From: Nocardia niwae NBRC 108934 = DSM 45340
Lineage (GTDB): Bacteria > Actinomycetota > Actinomycetes > Mycobacteriales > Mycobacteriaceae
Length of the DNA: 64,000 bases
NCBI RefSeq assembly: GCF_001613465.1
Contig: NZ_BDCK01000027.1
Location: forward strand, 179,916 to 243,915
Direction of reading: 5' to 3'
In this document: one piece after another, positions 42,331 to 52,031 of the stretch
Layout of the letters: the number at the start of each line of letters is the position of its first letter
How positions within the stretch are numbered: the stretch's first letter is position 1
The notes under the pieces: generated by a model
The model's database searches: none
What the model saw: only the letters and a program-made list of their open reading frames with translations
What the model was told of the DNA's origin: nothing
Made by a program: the position numbers and the translations under genes

Positions 42331-42992
42331 TGGGCCCGCACAGTGGCGATCCGGTTCGTGAGCATGGTCACGAACGGCGCCCTGGCGCGGGTGTGCTGCT
42401 CGTACTCCAGCAGCGCGGTGAGGTCGTCGATCGTCAGCAGGCGCAGCCGGGCGCGCAGCTGAGCCAGGGTCATGTTGGCGTAGTCGTAGCGGACGGCGAC
42501 TTCCGGCTCGGCGATGGCGGGGGCCTCCGCGACAGGGTCGGGGTCGGTGTCCGGGTCGGCCGGTTCCGGGTCGGGCTCCTCGGCCGGCGGCTCGGCGATC
42601 GTCGTCACCGAGGCGACGTGGCCGTTGGTCGAACCGGTGCGGGTGTCGTCGGCGGGGGAGTCCGGCGCGCGGAACGGTTCGGGATCGTCGGCGGTGTAGA
42701 GATCGAACCGACTGGCGCGGAGCGTGGTGGGGCTCGGGTCGTCGGCGATGTCCTCGTCGAATGTGGCCCACTCCGGCTGTTCGACCGGGCGGTTGGACAA
42801 GCGGTCGAAGACCGCGTCGCCCTTCAGCGCCAGACTCGTCACGAACTGCTGGACGTGCATCGTCGTCTGCAGCACCTGACTGATGGCCGTGATCGGGAAA
42901 TTCATTGCCGCCGTGGGTAGGCGGCGCGATTCCTCGAGGGCGTATACGGCGGCTCCGGCGGCGACCCGGGCCAGAAAGGGTGGTCGAAACAT
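42327..42992 (-). CDS. Lipid-droplet-associated protein (Rv1109c type)
   Basis: 221 residues. The N-terminal segment FRPPFLARVAAGAAVYALEESRRLP precedes an amphipathic part (ITAISQVLQTTMHVQQFVTSLALKGDAVFD); a long acidic Asp/Pro/Glu-rich middle (EPDPEPADPDTDPDPVAEAP) leads to a C-terminal YDYANMTLAQLRARLRLLTIDDLTALLEYEQHT. Homologues in mycobacteria and Rhodococcus are annotated as lipid-droplet proteins; the C-terminal motif resembles SAP-like helices. ATG at 42992. First gene of the xseA-xseB-VOC operon. Confidence 0.75.
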   Translation of the reverse strand: MFRPPFLARVAAGAAVYALEESRRLPTAAMNFPITAISQVLQTTMHVQQFVTSLALKGDAVFDRLSNRPVEQPEWATFDEDIADDPSPTTLRASRFDLYTADDPEPFRAPDSPADDTRTGSTNGHVASVTTIAEPPAEEPDPEPADPDTDPDPVAEAPAIAEPEVAVRYDYANMTLAQLRARLRLLTIDDLTALLEYEQHTRARAPFVTMLTNRIATVRAQ

Positions 42993-43287
42993 GGTCCTAG
43001 CCTGCCCGAAATGGTGTGTCATGCAAAGAAGCCGTGCGCGCGGTTCGGATATTCGCCGGTTGCCGCGCGGCCGTTCGGCGGGAATTGCACGGCACTGTGC
43101 TCATAACGCGGAGAATAAACCCAGGTCCCGGCGGGGAGTGTCCGTGACATGCGCCGCGGCCCGGTAGACCACCCGGCCGGCCCAGGCTTTCCGCCCCAGT
43201 TCGCGGCCGTACGCGGCGGTTCCCGCGTGGATGTGACGGGCAACTCCCGGACGTGGCGTGATCCCGGTCCGCACGTATCCTGTGGGC

Positions 43288-44298
43288 ATGTCTTCGGCCA
43301 TTCCCTTGAACGTCGGAATCGCCCGCTCGGCAGGCGCCGGAAACGCCGTCGCCGAGGGCGGAAAACGCGTGCTGCTCGCGGAGCCGCGCGGATACTGCGC
43401 CGGCGTGGACCGTGCGGTGGAAACCGTCGAGAAGGCGCTGGAGAAGCATGGAGCGCCCATCTATGTGCGCAAGGAGATCGTGCACAACCGGCACGTCGTG
43501 GAGACGCTGCGCGAACGCGGCGTGGTCTTCGTCGACGAGACCGACCAGGTCCCCGAGGGCGCGGTCGTGGTGTTCTCGGCGCACGGCGTTGCCCCCACGG
43601 TGCACGCGACGGCCGCCGCCCGCAATCTGCACACCATCGACGCCACCTGCCCACTGGTCACCAAGGTGCACCAGGAGGCGAAGCGGTTCGCTCGCGACGA
43701 CTACGACATCCTGCTGATCGGTCACGAGGGCCACGAGGAGGTCGAGGGCACCGCCGGTGAGGCGCCGGACCACGTCCAGCTGGTCGACGGGCCCGATGCG
43801 GTGGACAAGGTCAGCGTGCGCGACGAGTCGAAGGTGATCTGGCTCTCGCAGACCACCCTGAGCGTGGACGAGACGATGGAGACCGTGCAGCGGCTGCGTG
43901 AGCGCTTCCCCGGCTTGCAGGACCCGCCGAGTGACGACATCTGCTACGCCACGCAGAACCGCCAGGTGGCGGTCAAGGCGATGGCGCCGGAATGCGACCT
44001 GGTGATCGTGGTCGGCTCGCGCAACTCGTCGAACTCGGTGCGCCTGGTGGAAGTGGCGCTCGGCGCGGGCGCCAAGGCGGCGTATCTGGTGGACTTCGCC
44101 CGCGAGGTCGACCCGGCCTGGCTCGATGGCGTCGGCACGATCGGCATCACCTCGGGCGCCTCGGTGCCCGACATCCTGGTTCGCGGCGTCTTGGACATGC
44201 TGGCCGAGCACGGCTACGGCGACGTCCAGCCGGTCACCACGGCCAACGAGACCCTCGTCTTCTCGCTTCCCCGCGAACTGCGCGACGCCCGTCGCTGA
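43288..44298 (+). CDS. ispH: 4-hydroxy-3-methylbut-2-enyl diphosphate reductase
   Basis: 336 residues. Final MEP-pathway enzyme, reducing HMBPP to IPP and DMAPP with a 4Fe-4S cluster. Cluster cysteines are in PRGYCAGVDRAV (C37), IDATCPLVTKVH and DDICYATQNRQ; HGVAPTVH, VGSRNSSNSVRL and SGASVPDILV complete the site. Corresponds to Rv1110 (lytB2). ATG at 43288; the upstream in-frame ATG at 43258 is less conserved. Confidence 0.95.
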   Translation: MSSAIPLNVGIARSAGAGNAVAEGGKRVLLAEPRGYCAGVDRAVETVEKALEKHGAPIYVRKEIVHNRHVVETLRERGVVFVDETDQVPEGAVVVFSAHGVAPTVHATAAARNLHTIDATCPLVTKVHQEAKRFARDDYDILLIGHEGHEEVEGTAGEAPDHVQLVDGPDAVDKVSVRDESKVIWLSQTTLSVDETMETVQRLRERFPGLQDPPSDDICYATQNRQVAVKAMAPECDLVIVVGSRNSSNSVRLVEVALGAGAKAAYLVDFAREVDPAWLDGVGTIGITSGASVPDILVRGVLDMLAEHGYGDVQPVTTANETLVFSLPRELRDARR

Positions 44299-44683
44299 CG
44301 CCGGGGCCCGTACCGGTGGCGCGGGCTTCGGTTACCTGCTCATCGGCTTCTCTTCGGATCCGATGCCGCGCTGCGGTCGCAACCCAGCCGGTCGCCCGGC
44401 CCGCGACGATGCGCGGATGGGTGATCGCCGCACCGGTCGCTTCGTCGTCGGAGCCGAGCGGGCCTGTTGTCGAGCCGGGTGGGTCGCTCGAAGTCGTATC
44501 CGCGTCTCAGCGCGCTGATTCCCCCGACCTCTGGGTGCTCCGGTCCTCCGCGCCGTTGGCCAGTCACGCGATATCAGGGGTCCTCGCGCCGGATTGTCTA
44601 TAGTCGCCGGTCGGTCGGCGCGTTTGTGGCACGGCGCCGGGCCGACGGCGCGGAGGCCGACTTCGCTGAACTGGCGAACGCGC
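44299..44683. other. Gene-free stretch between ispH and DUF6542 gene
   Basis: 385 bases between convergent genes. Translations in all frames are Arg/Pro-rich without family features. I find no clear hairpin or repeat. Confidence 0.45.
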
Positions 44684-45562
44684 CTACAGATTTTCCGGCC
44701 TGCGCCGTTCCGGTCGGCCCGATTCGCGTTCGCGGTACCGCACATTGGGCTGGGGATGCGGCGGGACGTCGCGGCGACGGCCCGCGCCGCCGCGCGGTGG
44801 TTCGCCTTCGGGGCGCGGCATGGCCGCCGCCGGGCGGGTGGCGCCGCGGGCGGGAGCGCGTCCTTCCCGTGGACGAGAAGGTGCGACGCGCGGCGGGGTG
44901 TCGGCGACCTGCGCGGCGGGTCGGCGACCCGGTCGCGGCGCGGGCTCGTCCGAGTCGGCCGACTCGGGCTCGTCGGGCTCGTCCTTCGGGCGGCGGGCTT
45001 TGCGGCGCGCCGAGTCGGTGACCCCGCGGGACGAACGGCCCGGCCTGCTCTTCTTCGCCGGCGACTTGCCCCAGCTCTCGCCGCGGCGTGGCGTGCGCGG
45101 CTGGTCGGTTTCCTGTTCGCGGCGGTGCAGATAGATTCGGGCGCCACCGATCAGCAGGACGACGATCGTGGCGAGCATCATGGTCGGGAACCGGTTCACC
45201 AGCGGGATCGCCAGGTTGAGCAGAATGTCCTTCAGCGACGTCGAGCCGCGGCCGGTGAGCTGCTGATAGGCCAGCGGCACGGCGACGAAGAGCAGCAGTG
45301 GCGGCAGCACCATCGTGCTGAACAAGCCGCGGTACCGGACGGCGGCGACGGCCACCACACAGCCGAGGATGTACAGCGCGGCGAACGTGCCGGTCAGCTC
45401 GCCACCACCGCCGACGGCATCGATCAGAAATCCCAGGAACGTGCAGGCGACCGCGATCCCGATCGCCGCGCCGACCGGGATCCCCGGCACCGACGGCAGG
45501 ATCGAGCGTTGCGGCGCGGGCACCCGGGATCGCACACGTTCGGAAGCAGCCACGATATGCAC
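44684..45562 (-). CDS. DUF6542-type membrane protein with long basic tail
   Basis: 292 residues, Rv1111c-like. Three to four membrane spans lie within residues 25-150 (IGIAVACTFLGFLIDAVG, ALYILGCVVAVAAVRYRG, MVLPPLLLFVAVPLAYQQL, TMMLATIVVLLIGGARIYLH). The remaining 140 residues are Arg/Pro/Glu-rich and disordered (RPGRRPAAQVADTPPRV). Function unknown. Start taken at ATG 45562, though a GTG three codons later would match VAAS-type N-termini. Confidence 0.75.
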   Translation of the reverse strand: MHIVAASERVRSRVPAPQRSILPSVPGIPVGAAIGIAVACTFLGFLIDAVGGGGELTGTFAALYILGCVVAVAAVRYRGLFSTMVLPPLLLFVAVPLAYQQLTGRGSTSLKDILLNLAIPLVNRFPTMMLATIVVLLIGGARIYLHRREQETDQPRTPRRGESWGKSPAKKSRPGRSSRGVTDSARRKARRPKDEPDEPESADSDEPAPRPGRRPAAQVADTPPRVAPSRPREGRAPARGATRPAAAMPRPEGEPPRGGAGRRRDVPPHPQPNVRYRERESGRPERRRPENL

Positions 45563-45611
45563 ACTAGTTGCCGCCGTTCACGGCGGCGTGGCGGCACGGC
45601 CATAGTCCTGG

Positions 45612-46757
45612 TTACTCGCCCGCGTCGGCGAAGCCCACCGCGCGTGGCCGCGAGTCCACCCGCCCGATCTCGGGCACTTCCTGGTCGGCTATCTCCAGAT
45701 CGTGCAATTTGCGCGCGGTGACCAGCACCCGTGATTCCACCGACGCCACGGTGTAGTTGAACGCCTCGACGGCCTTGCCGAGTTGCGCGCCCAGCCGGTC
45801 CAGATGCTTGCCCGTCATCCCGAGCCGGTGATACAGCTCACGGCCCAGTCGCTGCACGGTGGCCATGTCTCTGGACAGCGCCTCCTGCCGCCAGCCGAAG
45901 GCGATGGTGCGCAGCAACGCGATGAGGGTGGTCGGCGTAGCGAGGATCACGTTGCGGCCGAACGCGTACTCGAGCAGCGCCGAGTCGGTGGTCACGGCGG
46001 CGTCCAGGAACGGGTCGCCGGGCACGAACAGCACCACGAACTCGGGTGCGGGATCGAAGGCGGCCCAGTATGCCTTGTCGGACAGCTGGTCGACGTGCGC
46101 GCGCAGATGTTTGGCGTGCCGGGTGAGCAGCTCGGCGCGCACGTCGGGGTCGTCGGCGCCGCAGGCGTCCAGGTAGGCGGCGAACGGCACCTTCGCGTCC
46201 ACCACGATGTGCCGTCCGCCCGCCAGCCGCACCACCAGATCCGGCCGGACCGTGCGGTCGTCCGCGCCGGGGCCGGTGCGGCTCACCTGGGTCCGGAAAT
46301 CGCAATGCCTGGTCATCCCGGCCAGCTCGACCACTCGCTCCAGTTGGATCTCGCCCCACCGGCCCCGGACCTGCGGCGCGCGCAGCGCCGCGACCAGCTG
46401 GCCGGTCTGCCCGGTGAGCTGGTGGGAGGTGCGCTGCATGTTCGCGACCTGTTCGCGCAGGCCGGAATACGCGGTGAGCCGCTGCCGCTCGACCTGCTGG
46501 ATCTGTTCGTTCAACGCGCCGACGGCCGCGCGCAGCGGTTCCACCATCGCGCCGACGGCGTGCGAATGCCTGCGCGCGGCATCTTCGTTCGCCGCGGTGA
46601 GCGATTGCCGCAGCAGCCGTTCGTTGTCCGCGGCGGCCGCCAGCCGCGCCTCCGCCGCCGCGGTGCGCTGCCCGGCGCGCGCCGCGTGGCCCAGCCAGCC
46701 GAGGCCGCATCCGGCGGCGAACACCAGCGTCAGTGCGACGAGCATCGGTGCGGTCAT
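45612..46757 (-). CDS. rmuC: DNA recombination protein RmuC
   Basis: 381 residues. An N-terminal membrane anchor (MLVALTLVFAAGCGLGWLG) and coiled coil (about 20-115) precede the PD-(D/E)XK-like nuclease core: RGRWGEIQLERVVELAGM, RPDLVVRLAGGRHIVVDAKVPFAAY and FVVLFVPGDPFLDAAV. RmuC limits inverted-repeat rearrangements in E. coli. ATG at 46757. It sits 49 bases upstream of the DUF6542 gene's start side, same strand, and diverges from sbcD. Confidence 0.9.
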   Translation of the reverse strand: MTAPMLVALTLVFAAGCGLGWLGHAARAGQRTAAAEARLAAAADNERLLRQSLTAANEDAARRHSHAVGAMVEPLRAAVGALNEQIQQVERQRLTAYSGLREQVANMQRTSHQLTGQTGQLVAALRAPQVRGRWGEIQLERVVELAGMTRHCDFRTQVSRTGPGADDRTVRPDLVVRLAGGRHIVVDAKVPFAAYLDACGADDPDVRAELLTRHAKHLRAHVDQLSDKAYWAAFDPAPEFVVLFVPGDPFLDAAVTTDSALLEYAFGRNVILATPTTLIALLRTIAFGWRQEALSRDMATVQRLGRELYHRLGMTGKHLDRLGAQLGKAVEAFNYTVASVESRVLVTARKLHDLEIADQEVPEIGRVDSRPRAVGFADAGE

Positions 46758-47065
46758 AGCGCAGATAGTGCCGTACGTCACCGACAAGAACGAGCACCGA
46801 GCAACTGCCCGGCATCGCGCCGCACACCGGCTCTGCCAGCGGATCGCCGCGGATTTCGCATACCTGTCCGGCGTCTGGCATCCGGGCTTTCCCCGGTCAG
46901 GACGCGTAGAGGTCAACGGTTGTGCGATGTTTCGACAGGTTCGGCCGGCCGGCCCGGAACACGTGCGCCCCCTCGGAGGGACACGCCGGGCCCTGGCTGG
47001 GCGAACCCGGCGCAGCGGGCGGGTCGATTGAACTCTGTCGGTGGCTTGCCCTACGGTTTCGCGGC
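46758..47065. promoter_or_regulatory. Divergent promoter region rmuC/sbcD
   Basis: 308 bases between two divergently transcribed DNA-metabolism genes. I looked for an SOS box (actinobacterial TCGAAC-N4-GTTCGA) and found only a weak TCGATTGAAC near 47023. No other motif stands out. Confidence 0.4.
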
Positions 47066-48235
47066 ATGCGGATGCTGCACACCTCGGACTGGCACATCGG
47101 GCGCACGTTCCACGGGGTCGATCTGCTTGCCGACCAGGCTCGTTCACTGACCGCGATCGCGGAGCTGGTGGCCGAGGAGTCGGTCGATGTGGTGGTGCTA
47201 CCGGGCGACGTCTACGACCGGTCCATCCCCAGCGCCGACGCGATCGCGGTGTGTAACCGGGGATTCGAGGCTCTCCGTGCCGCGGGCGCCCAGATCGTCG
47301 CCACCTCGGGAAATCACGATTCGCCCGCCCGTCTGGGGGCGGGTGCGAGTTTCGCGGCGGCGGGCGGGCTGCACCTGCGCACCACCGTGGCCGACGCCGA
47401 TCGTCCCGTCCTGCTGGAGGACGCGCACGGTCCGGTCGCGTTCTACGGCATCCCGTACCTGGAACCGGAGATCACCCGCGCCGAACTCGAAGTGCCGCAG
47501 GCGCGGTCGCATGCCGAGATCCTGGACGCGGCCATGGCCCGGGTGCGTGCCGACATCGCGCGGCGGCCGGGGGTGCGAACGGTGGTGCTGGCCCACGCCT
47601 TCGTGGTCGGCGGGGAAGCCACCGGGTCGGAGCGCTCCATCTCGGTCGGCGGCGTGGAGACGGTTCCGCTGGCCGCCTTCGACGGCATCGACTACGTGGC
47701 GCTCGGCCACCTGCATTCGCCGCAGGTGCTCGCCGAGCAGGTCCGCTACTCGGGATCGCCGCTGCCGTATTCGTTCGGCGAGAACGCGCATGGTAAAGCC
47801 GTCTGGATCGTCGACCTGGACGCGTCCGGCCTGCGGGAAGTGCGGCGCCGGGACCTGCCGACGGTCCGGGGCCTGAGCAAACTGACCGGCACCCTCGACG
47901 AGCTGCTGAGTGGCGCGGAGTACGGCGCGGCCGAAGAACATTACGTGTCCGCCGTGCTCACCGATATCGCCCGCCCCGTCGACGCCATGCGCAAACTGCG
48001 CGAGCGGTTTCCCCATGCGGTCCACGTCGAATGGGCACGGCCCGAGGGGAGCCCGGAACTGCGCTACCGTGAGCGGGTGCACGGCCGCCGCGACATCGAA
48101 GTAGCCCGCAGCTTCCTCAGCGACGTCCGCGGCGCACCCAGCCCGAGCGAGCTGACCTGGCTGGAGCGGGCGCTCTCGGCCGCGGTCGCGGAGCCGGAGC
48201 AGGTGTCAGCGGTCGCCGGGGAACTGACCGCATGA
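47066..48235 (+). CDS. sbcD: Nuclease SbcCD subunit D
   Basis: 389 residues. Mre11-type phosphoesterase. Metal-binding motifs are in order: HTSDWHIGRTFHG, VLPGDVYDRS, TSGNHDSPARL, VLAHAFVVGG and LGHLHSPQV. Together with SbcC it opens DNA hairpins and processes double-strand ends. ATG at 47066 (MRML) or 47072. sbcC begins 34 bases after its stop. Confidence 0.95.
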   Translation: MRMLHTSDWHIGRTFHGVDLLADQARSLTAIAELVAEESVDVVVLPGDVYDRSIPSADAIAVCNRGFEALRAAGAQIVATSGNHDSPARLGAGASFAAAGGLHLRTTVADADRPVLLEDAHGPVAFYGIPYLEPEITRAELEVPQARSHAEILDAAMARVRADIARRPGVRTVVLAHAFVVGGEATGSERSISVGGVETVPLAAFDGIDYVALGHLHSPQVLAEQVRYSGSPLPYSFGENAHGKAVWIVDLDASGLREVRRRDLPTVRGLSKLTGTLDELLSGAEYGAAEEHYVSAVLTDIARPVDAMRKLRERFPHAVHVEWARPEGSPELRYRERVHGRRDIEVARSFLSDVRGAPSPSELTWLERALSAAVAEPEQVSAVAGELTA

Positions 48236-48269
48236 GCGTGCTGCCGAGGCCGGGCGTAGGCGCGGCGGC

Positions 48270-51200
48270 ATGAGGCTGCACAAGCTGGAGATGACCGCTT
48301 TCGGTCCGTTCGCGGCCACCACGGTCGTCGATTTCGACGCCCTCGGCGCCGACGGATTGTTCCTCCTGCACGGACAGACCGGCGCGGGCAAGACCACGGT
48401 GCTGGACGCCATCGCGTTCGCCCTCTACGGCCGGGTTCCTGGCGCGCGGGGTGAGAGCAAGCGACTGCACTCCGACCACGCCCCCGAGCACACTCCGCCG
48501 CAGGTGGTGCTGGAGGCGACCCTCGGCGGGCGGCGGCTGCGCCTGACCCGCAGCCCCGAGTTCCAGCGTCTCAAGCGGGACGGCACGGGCATGCGCACCA
48601 TCAACCCGAGGGCGACGCTGGCCTGGCTGGACGGCCGCGGCGAAAACCTGTCCCGGATACCGGACATCGGCGAGGAGGTGTTGCGCCTGCTCGGCATGAG
48701 CGCCGATCAGTTCTTCCAGGTGGTGCTGCTGCCGCAGGGCGATTTCGCCCGCTTCCTGCGCGCGGACAACGAAGATCGCGAGAAGTTGCTCGAAAAGCTC
48801 TTCGACACCAGGCGTTTCGGCACCGCGGAACAGTGGCTGGCCGACAAACGCCGGACCGCCGAAGCGGATCTGGATGCTCGTACCGACGGGATCAAGCGGT
48901 TGATCACCCAGGTGGGCATGGCTGCCGGAGTGCCGGATTCGGTCGGCGCCACGGAGTGCGTCGCCTGGTCGCAGGACCTGCTGGCCACCGCTCGCACCGA
49001 TCTGGCCGTCGCGGGCACGGAACTGGAGCGCTGCCAGCGCGAGACGGCGCGCGTCCGGGACCAGGCCGAACAGCAGCGTCGCCTGCACGAACTGCGTCGG
49101 CGCATGAGCGCGGCGCGCGCGCAGCTGGACGACTACGCCGCGGGCGCCGAGCGGCGGGCCGCACTGCAAGCCGAGCTCGACCTCGCCCGCCGGGCCGAGC
49201 CGGTCGCCGCCGCCATCGACGAAGCGCGTGCGGCGGTGCAGAACCGGCGTCGGCGTGACAGCGAAAAGCTCACGGCGGCAGAGCGTCTCGCGTCGCGGCT
49301 GCGTGAGCCTGCGAGCGTCGAACTCGGCGGCGCCGAGCTGGTGACTTCCGCCGGTGCGCAGGTGCGCGACGACGCCGACCTGGACGCGGCGATTCAGCGC
49401 TGGAGCGCGCAGATCGGCGCGCTGGACGAAGTGCAAGCCGTCGCCGCCAGCGCCACCCGGCTCGGCGGGGAGATCGACGCGTTGCGCACCGAGGACGCGA
49501 CGCTGGTCCGCCGCGTCACCGCACTCGCCACCCGGCGGGACGAACTGCCCGCGGCCCGCAGCCTGGCCGAGGCCAGGCTGCGCGAGGCTGCCGAAGCGGT
49601 CGCGGCCTTGCCGGGCATCACCGCCGAGACCGAACGGCTGCAGGCCGCCGCGACGGCGGCGGTCGAACTGGCCGCACGCCGCACCGCGCTCGACCACGCC
49701 CGCGTCGAGTTCGACGCCGCCCGCATCGCGCACCTGGACGCCAGGGAACTCGTCCTCGATCTGCGGGAGCGCAGAGTGAGCGGGATGGCCGCCGAACTGG
49801 CAGCCGAGCTGGTCGACGGAAGCCCCTGCGCGGTCTGCGGTTCCGCCGAGCATCCCGCGCCCGCCCGGCCGACGGCCATGGCGGTGTCCAAGGACGAGGA
49901 GGAAGCGGCGGTCGCGGCCGAGCGCGCCGCGGAGGACACACGCGACCGCGCGCTGGCCCGCATCGCCGGGCTCGAGCGCGAGATCGAAGCGCTCGTCGCT
50001 CGCGGCGGCGACACCGACCGAGTCGAACTCGCCGCCGCTCTGCGCGCCGCGACCGACCGCTACGAGGACACCTCGGAGCTGGCCGCCAACGCCGAGGGAC
50101 TCGAAACCGAACTCGACCGCTTGCGCGAGGACGAGGCACGCTTGCACGAGGAACTGCGCGCATCCGAAGCCCGCCGCAGCGCGGTCGCCGCCACCATCGT
50201 CTCCGGCGAGGCTCGCCTGGCCGAGCTCACCGAACGGCTGCGCACCGCGGCGGGCGCCGACCAGACCGTTGACCGCCGCCGGGCCCGGCTGGCCGCGCTC
50301 GTCACGGAGGCGACCGCCCTGCGCGATGCCCGTGCCGAAGCGGTGGCGGCGCGTGAGCAGGTGTCGATGATCGCCGACCGTGTCGAAAGCCTCGCTCGCG
50401 CAGCGGGTTTCGTGCCAGAAAATGGTCAGCCGTCCGCTTCCGCCACTTCAGGTGGGACATTCCCGCCCAGCGCGAGTTCGGCCCAGGAATCCGGCGAAGA
50501 GCAAGTCACCCCATCCGCGACCTTCGGCGCGGACGAACCGGTGCGCCTCGACACCGAGGCTCGGGTCGCGGGTCGCGACGATGTCGCACTCCTGACCGCC
50601 TATGCGAAGGTCGTCACGGCGGCGTCACGCAGCCCGCGGCAGCAGGCCGAGACGGAAGCGGAACTGGTGGCCGCCGACCGTGCCCGCGCCGCGGCGGAAG
50701 CGGTGCTGGCGGAGCCTGAAATCCGTGCGGCGGCGGAGCAAGAGCCCGGCGATCCCGTCGAACTCGACGCGCGTGTGGCGGCCGCGCAGGCGGCGCTCAA
50801 CGCGGCGGTGGCCGCCCACGCGGAGGCGAGCAGGCGGGCAAGCCGGCTCGAGGAGCTCGGTGGCCAGCTCTGGGCCGCTGTGGACCGGATCGCCCCTGCC
50901 CAGCAAGCGTTCGAGGAACTGAACGGCCTCGCCGACGTGGTCGCCGGGCGCGGCGTGAACAACCGCCGCATGTCCCTGCACTCCTACGTCCTGGCCGCCC
51001 GCCTGGAAGAAGTCGCGCAGGCGGGATCGCTGCGGCTGCGCAGGATGTCCGGCGGCCGCTACGAGTTCGTCCACTCGGACAAGGCCGGTCCGCGCGGTCG
51101 CCGCGGCGGGCTCGGCTTGGACATCCGGGACGACTACACCGGAGCCGTCCGCCCGGCCAAGACGCTCTCCGGCGGCGAAACCTTCATGGCCTCACTGTCG

Positions 51201-51458
51201 TTGGCGCTCGGCCTGGCCGACACCGTCGCCGCCGAGTCCGGGGGCCTGGTGCTGGACACCCTGTTCATCGACGAGGGATTCGGCGGCCTGGACGCCGACA
51301 CCTTGGACGCCGTGATGGGTGTGCTGGACGAACTCCGTGCCGGCGGCCGAGTAGTCGGCGTGGTCAGCCACGTGGACGAGATGCGCCAGCGCATCCCCAG
51401 CCGCCTACACGTCCTGCGCGGCCGCGACGGCTCCCACCTCCAGACGACCATCGCCTGA
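48270..51458 (+). CDS. sbcC: Nuclease SbcCD subunit C (Rad50-like ATPase)
   Basis: 1062 residues. N-terminal Walker A GQTGAGKTTVLDAIAFALYG, two long coiled-coil arms, a zinc-hook CAVC near residue 520 (SPCAVCGSAEHP), and C-terminal ABC signature LSGGETFMASLSLALGLADT with Walker B LDTLFIDEGFGGLD. A Ser/Pro/Thr-rich insertion around residues 715-770 interrupts the second coil (PSASATSGGTFPPSASSAQE), longer than usual. Drives SbcD in ATP-dependent DNA end processing. Confidence 0.95.
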   Translation: MRLHKLEMTAFGPFAATTVVDFDALGADGLFLLHGQTGAGKTTVLDAIAFALYGRVPGARGESKRLHSDHAPEHTPPQVVLEATLGGRRLRLTRSPEFQRLKRDGTGMRTINPRATLAWLDGRGENLSRIPDIGEEVLRLLGMSADQFFQVVLLPQGDFARFLRADNEDREKLLEKLFDTRRFGTAEQWLADKRRTAEADLDARTDGIKRLITQVGMAAGVPDSVGATECVAWSQDLLATARTDLAVAGTELERCQRETARVRDQAEQQRRLHELRRRMSAARAQLDDYAAGAERRAALQAELDLARRAEPVAAAIDEARAAVQNRRRRDSEKLTAAERLASRLREPASVELGGAELVTSAGAQVRDDADLDAAIQRWSAQIGALDEVQAVAASATRLGGEIDALRTEDATLVRRVTALATRRDELPAARSLAEARLREAAEAVAALPGITAETERLQAAATAAVELAARRTALDHARVEFDAARIAHLDARELVLDLRERRVSGMAAELAAELVDGSPCAVCGSAEHPAPARPTAMAVSKDEEEAAVAAERAAEDTRDRALARIAGLEREIEALVARGGDTDRVELAAALRAATDRYEDTSELAANAEGLETELDRLREDEARLHEELRASEARRSAVAATIVSGEARLAELTERLRTAAGADQTVDRRRARLAALVTEATALRDARAEAVAAREQVSMIADRVESLARAAGFVPENGQPSASATSGGTFPPSASSAQESGEEQVTPSATFGADEPVRLDTEARVAGRDDVALLTAYAKVVTAASRSPRQQAETEAELVAADRARAAAEAVLAEPEIRAAAEQEPGDPVELDARVAAAQAALNAAVAAHAEASRRASRLEELGGQLWAAVDRIAPAQQAFEELNGLADVVAGRGVNNRRMSLHSYVLAARLEEVAQAGSLRLRRMSGGRYEFVHSDKAGPRGRRGGLGLDIRDDYTGAVRPAKTLSGGETFMASLSLALGLADTVAAESGGLVLDTLFIDEGFGGLDADTLDAVMGVLDELRAGGRVVGVVSHVDEMRQRIPSRLHVLRGRDGSHLQTTIA

Positions 51459-51488
51459 AGGCGGGATCGCTTCCGCCGGGCTCCGGGC

Positions 51489-52031
51489 TCACCCCTCGTG
51501 GTCGAGCAGCCACCGTTTCACCGGCAACCCCCAGCGAAAGCCCCCGAGCGCGCCGCCGATGCGGAGGATCCGGTGACAAGGCACGAACAGGGCGGCGGCG
51601 TTGCGGGCGCAGGCATTGGCCGCGGCACGCGTGGCGTCCGGGCGACCGGCGCGGGCGGCGAACTCGGTGTAGGTCAGCGGGCTACCCGCCGGGACGGCGC
51701 GGAGTACTTCCCAGGCGTGCACGAGGAATTCCCCGGATCGCTGGCGAACCGGGATCGGGTCGATCGCGGTGAGATCGCCTTCGTGGTAGGCGGCGACGGC
51801 GCCGGTCACCTCGCCCAGCGAATCCCGCTGCCGTAAACCGACGGGGCGCAGCGCGGGGTGGATCAGACCGCGCAGGTTCTCCGCGTCGGACGTCCATCCG
51901 GAGGCGAGTACCGCGCCGTCGGCGTCGACGAGCGTGGTGAACGGTCCGAGCGGGGTCTGCGTGACGGCGAAATCCGCGGTGCCGATGGAACGGCCGCCGA
52001 TCTCGGTGCGGGCGGCGATGCCGGCGTTCAT
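51489..52031 (-). CDS. ogt: Methylated-DNA--cysteine S-methyltransferase
   Basis: 180 residues. Suicide repair of O6-methylguanine: acceptor C152 in LFVPCHRILRIGGALGGFRWGL, with the HTH/Arg-finger region SPLTYTEFAARAGRPDATRAAANACARN. Its ATG overlaps the ada-alkA stop by four bases, so both alkylation-repair functions are co-expressed. Convergent with sbcC, 30 bases apart. Confidence 0.94.
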   Translation of the reverse strand: MNAGIAARTEIGGRSIGTADFAVTQTPLGPFTTLVDADGAVLASGWTSDAENLRGLIHPALRPVGLRQRDSLGEVTGAVAAYHEGDLTAIDPIPVRQRSGEFLVHAWEVLRAVPAGSPLTYTEFAARAGRPDATRAAANACARNAAALFVPCHRILRIGGALGGFRWGLPVKRWLLDHEG

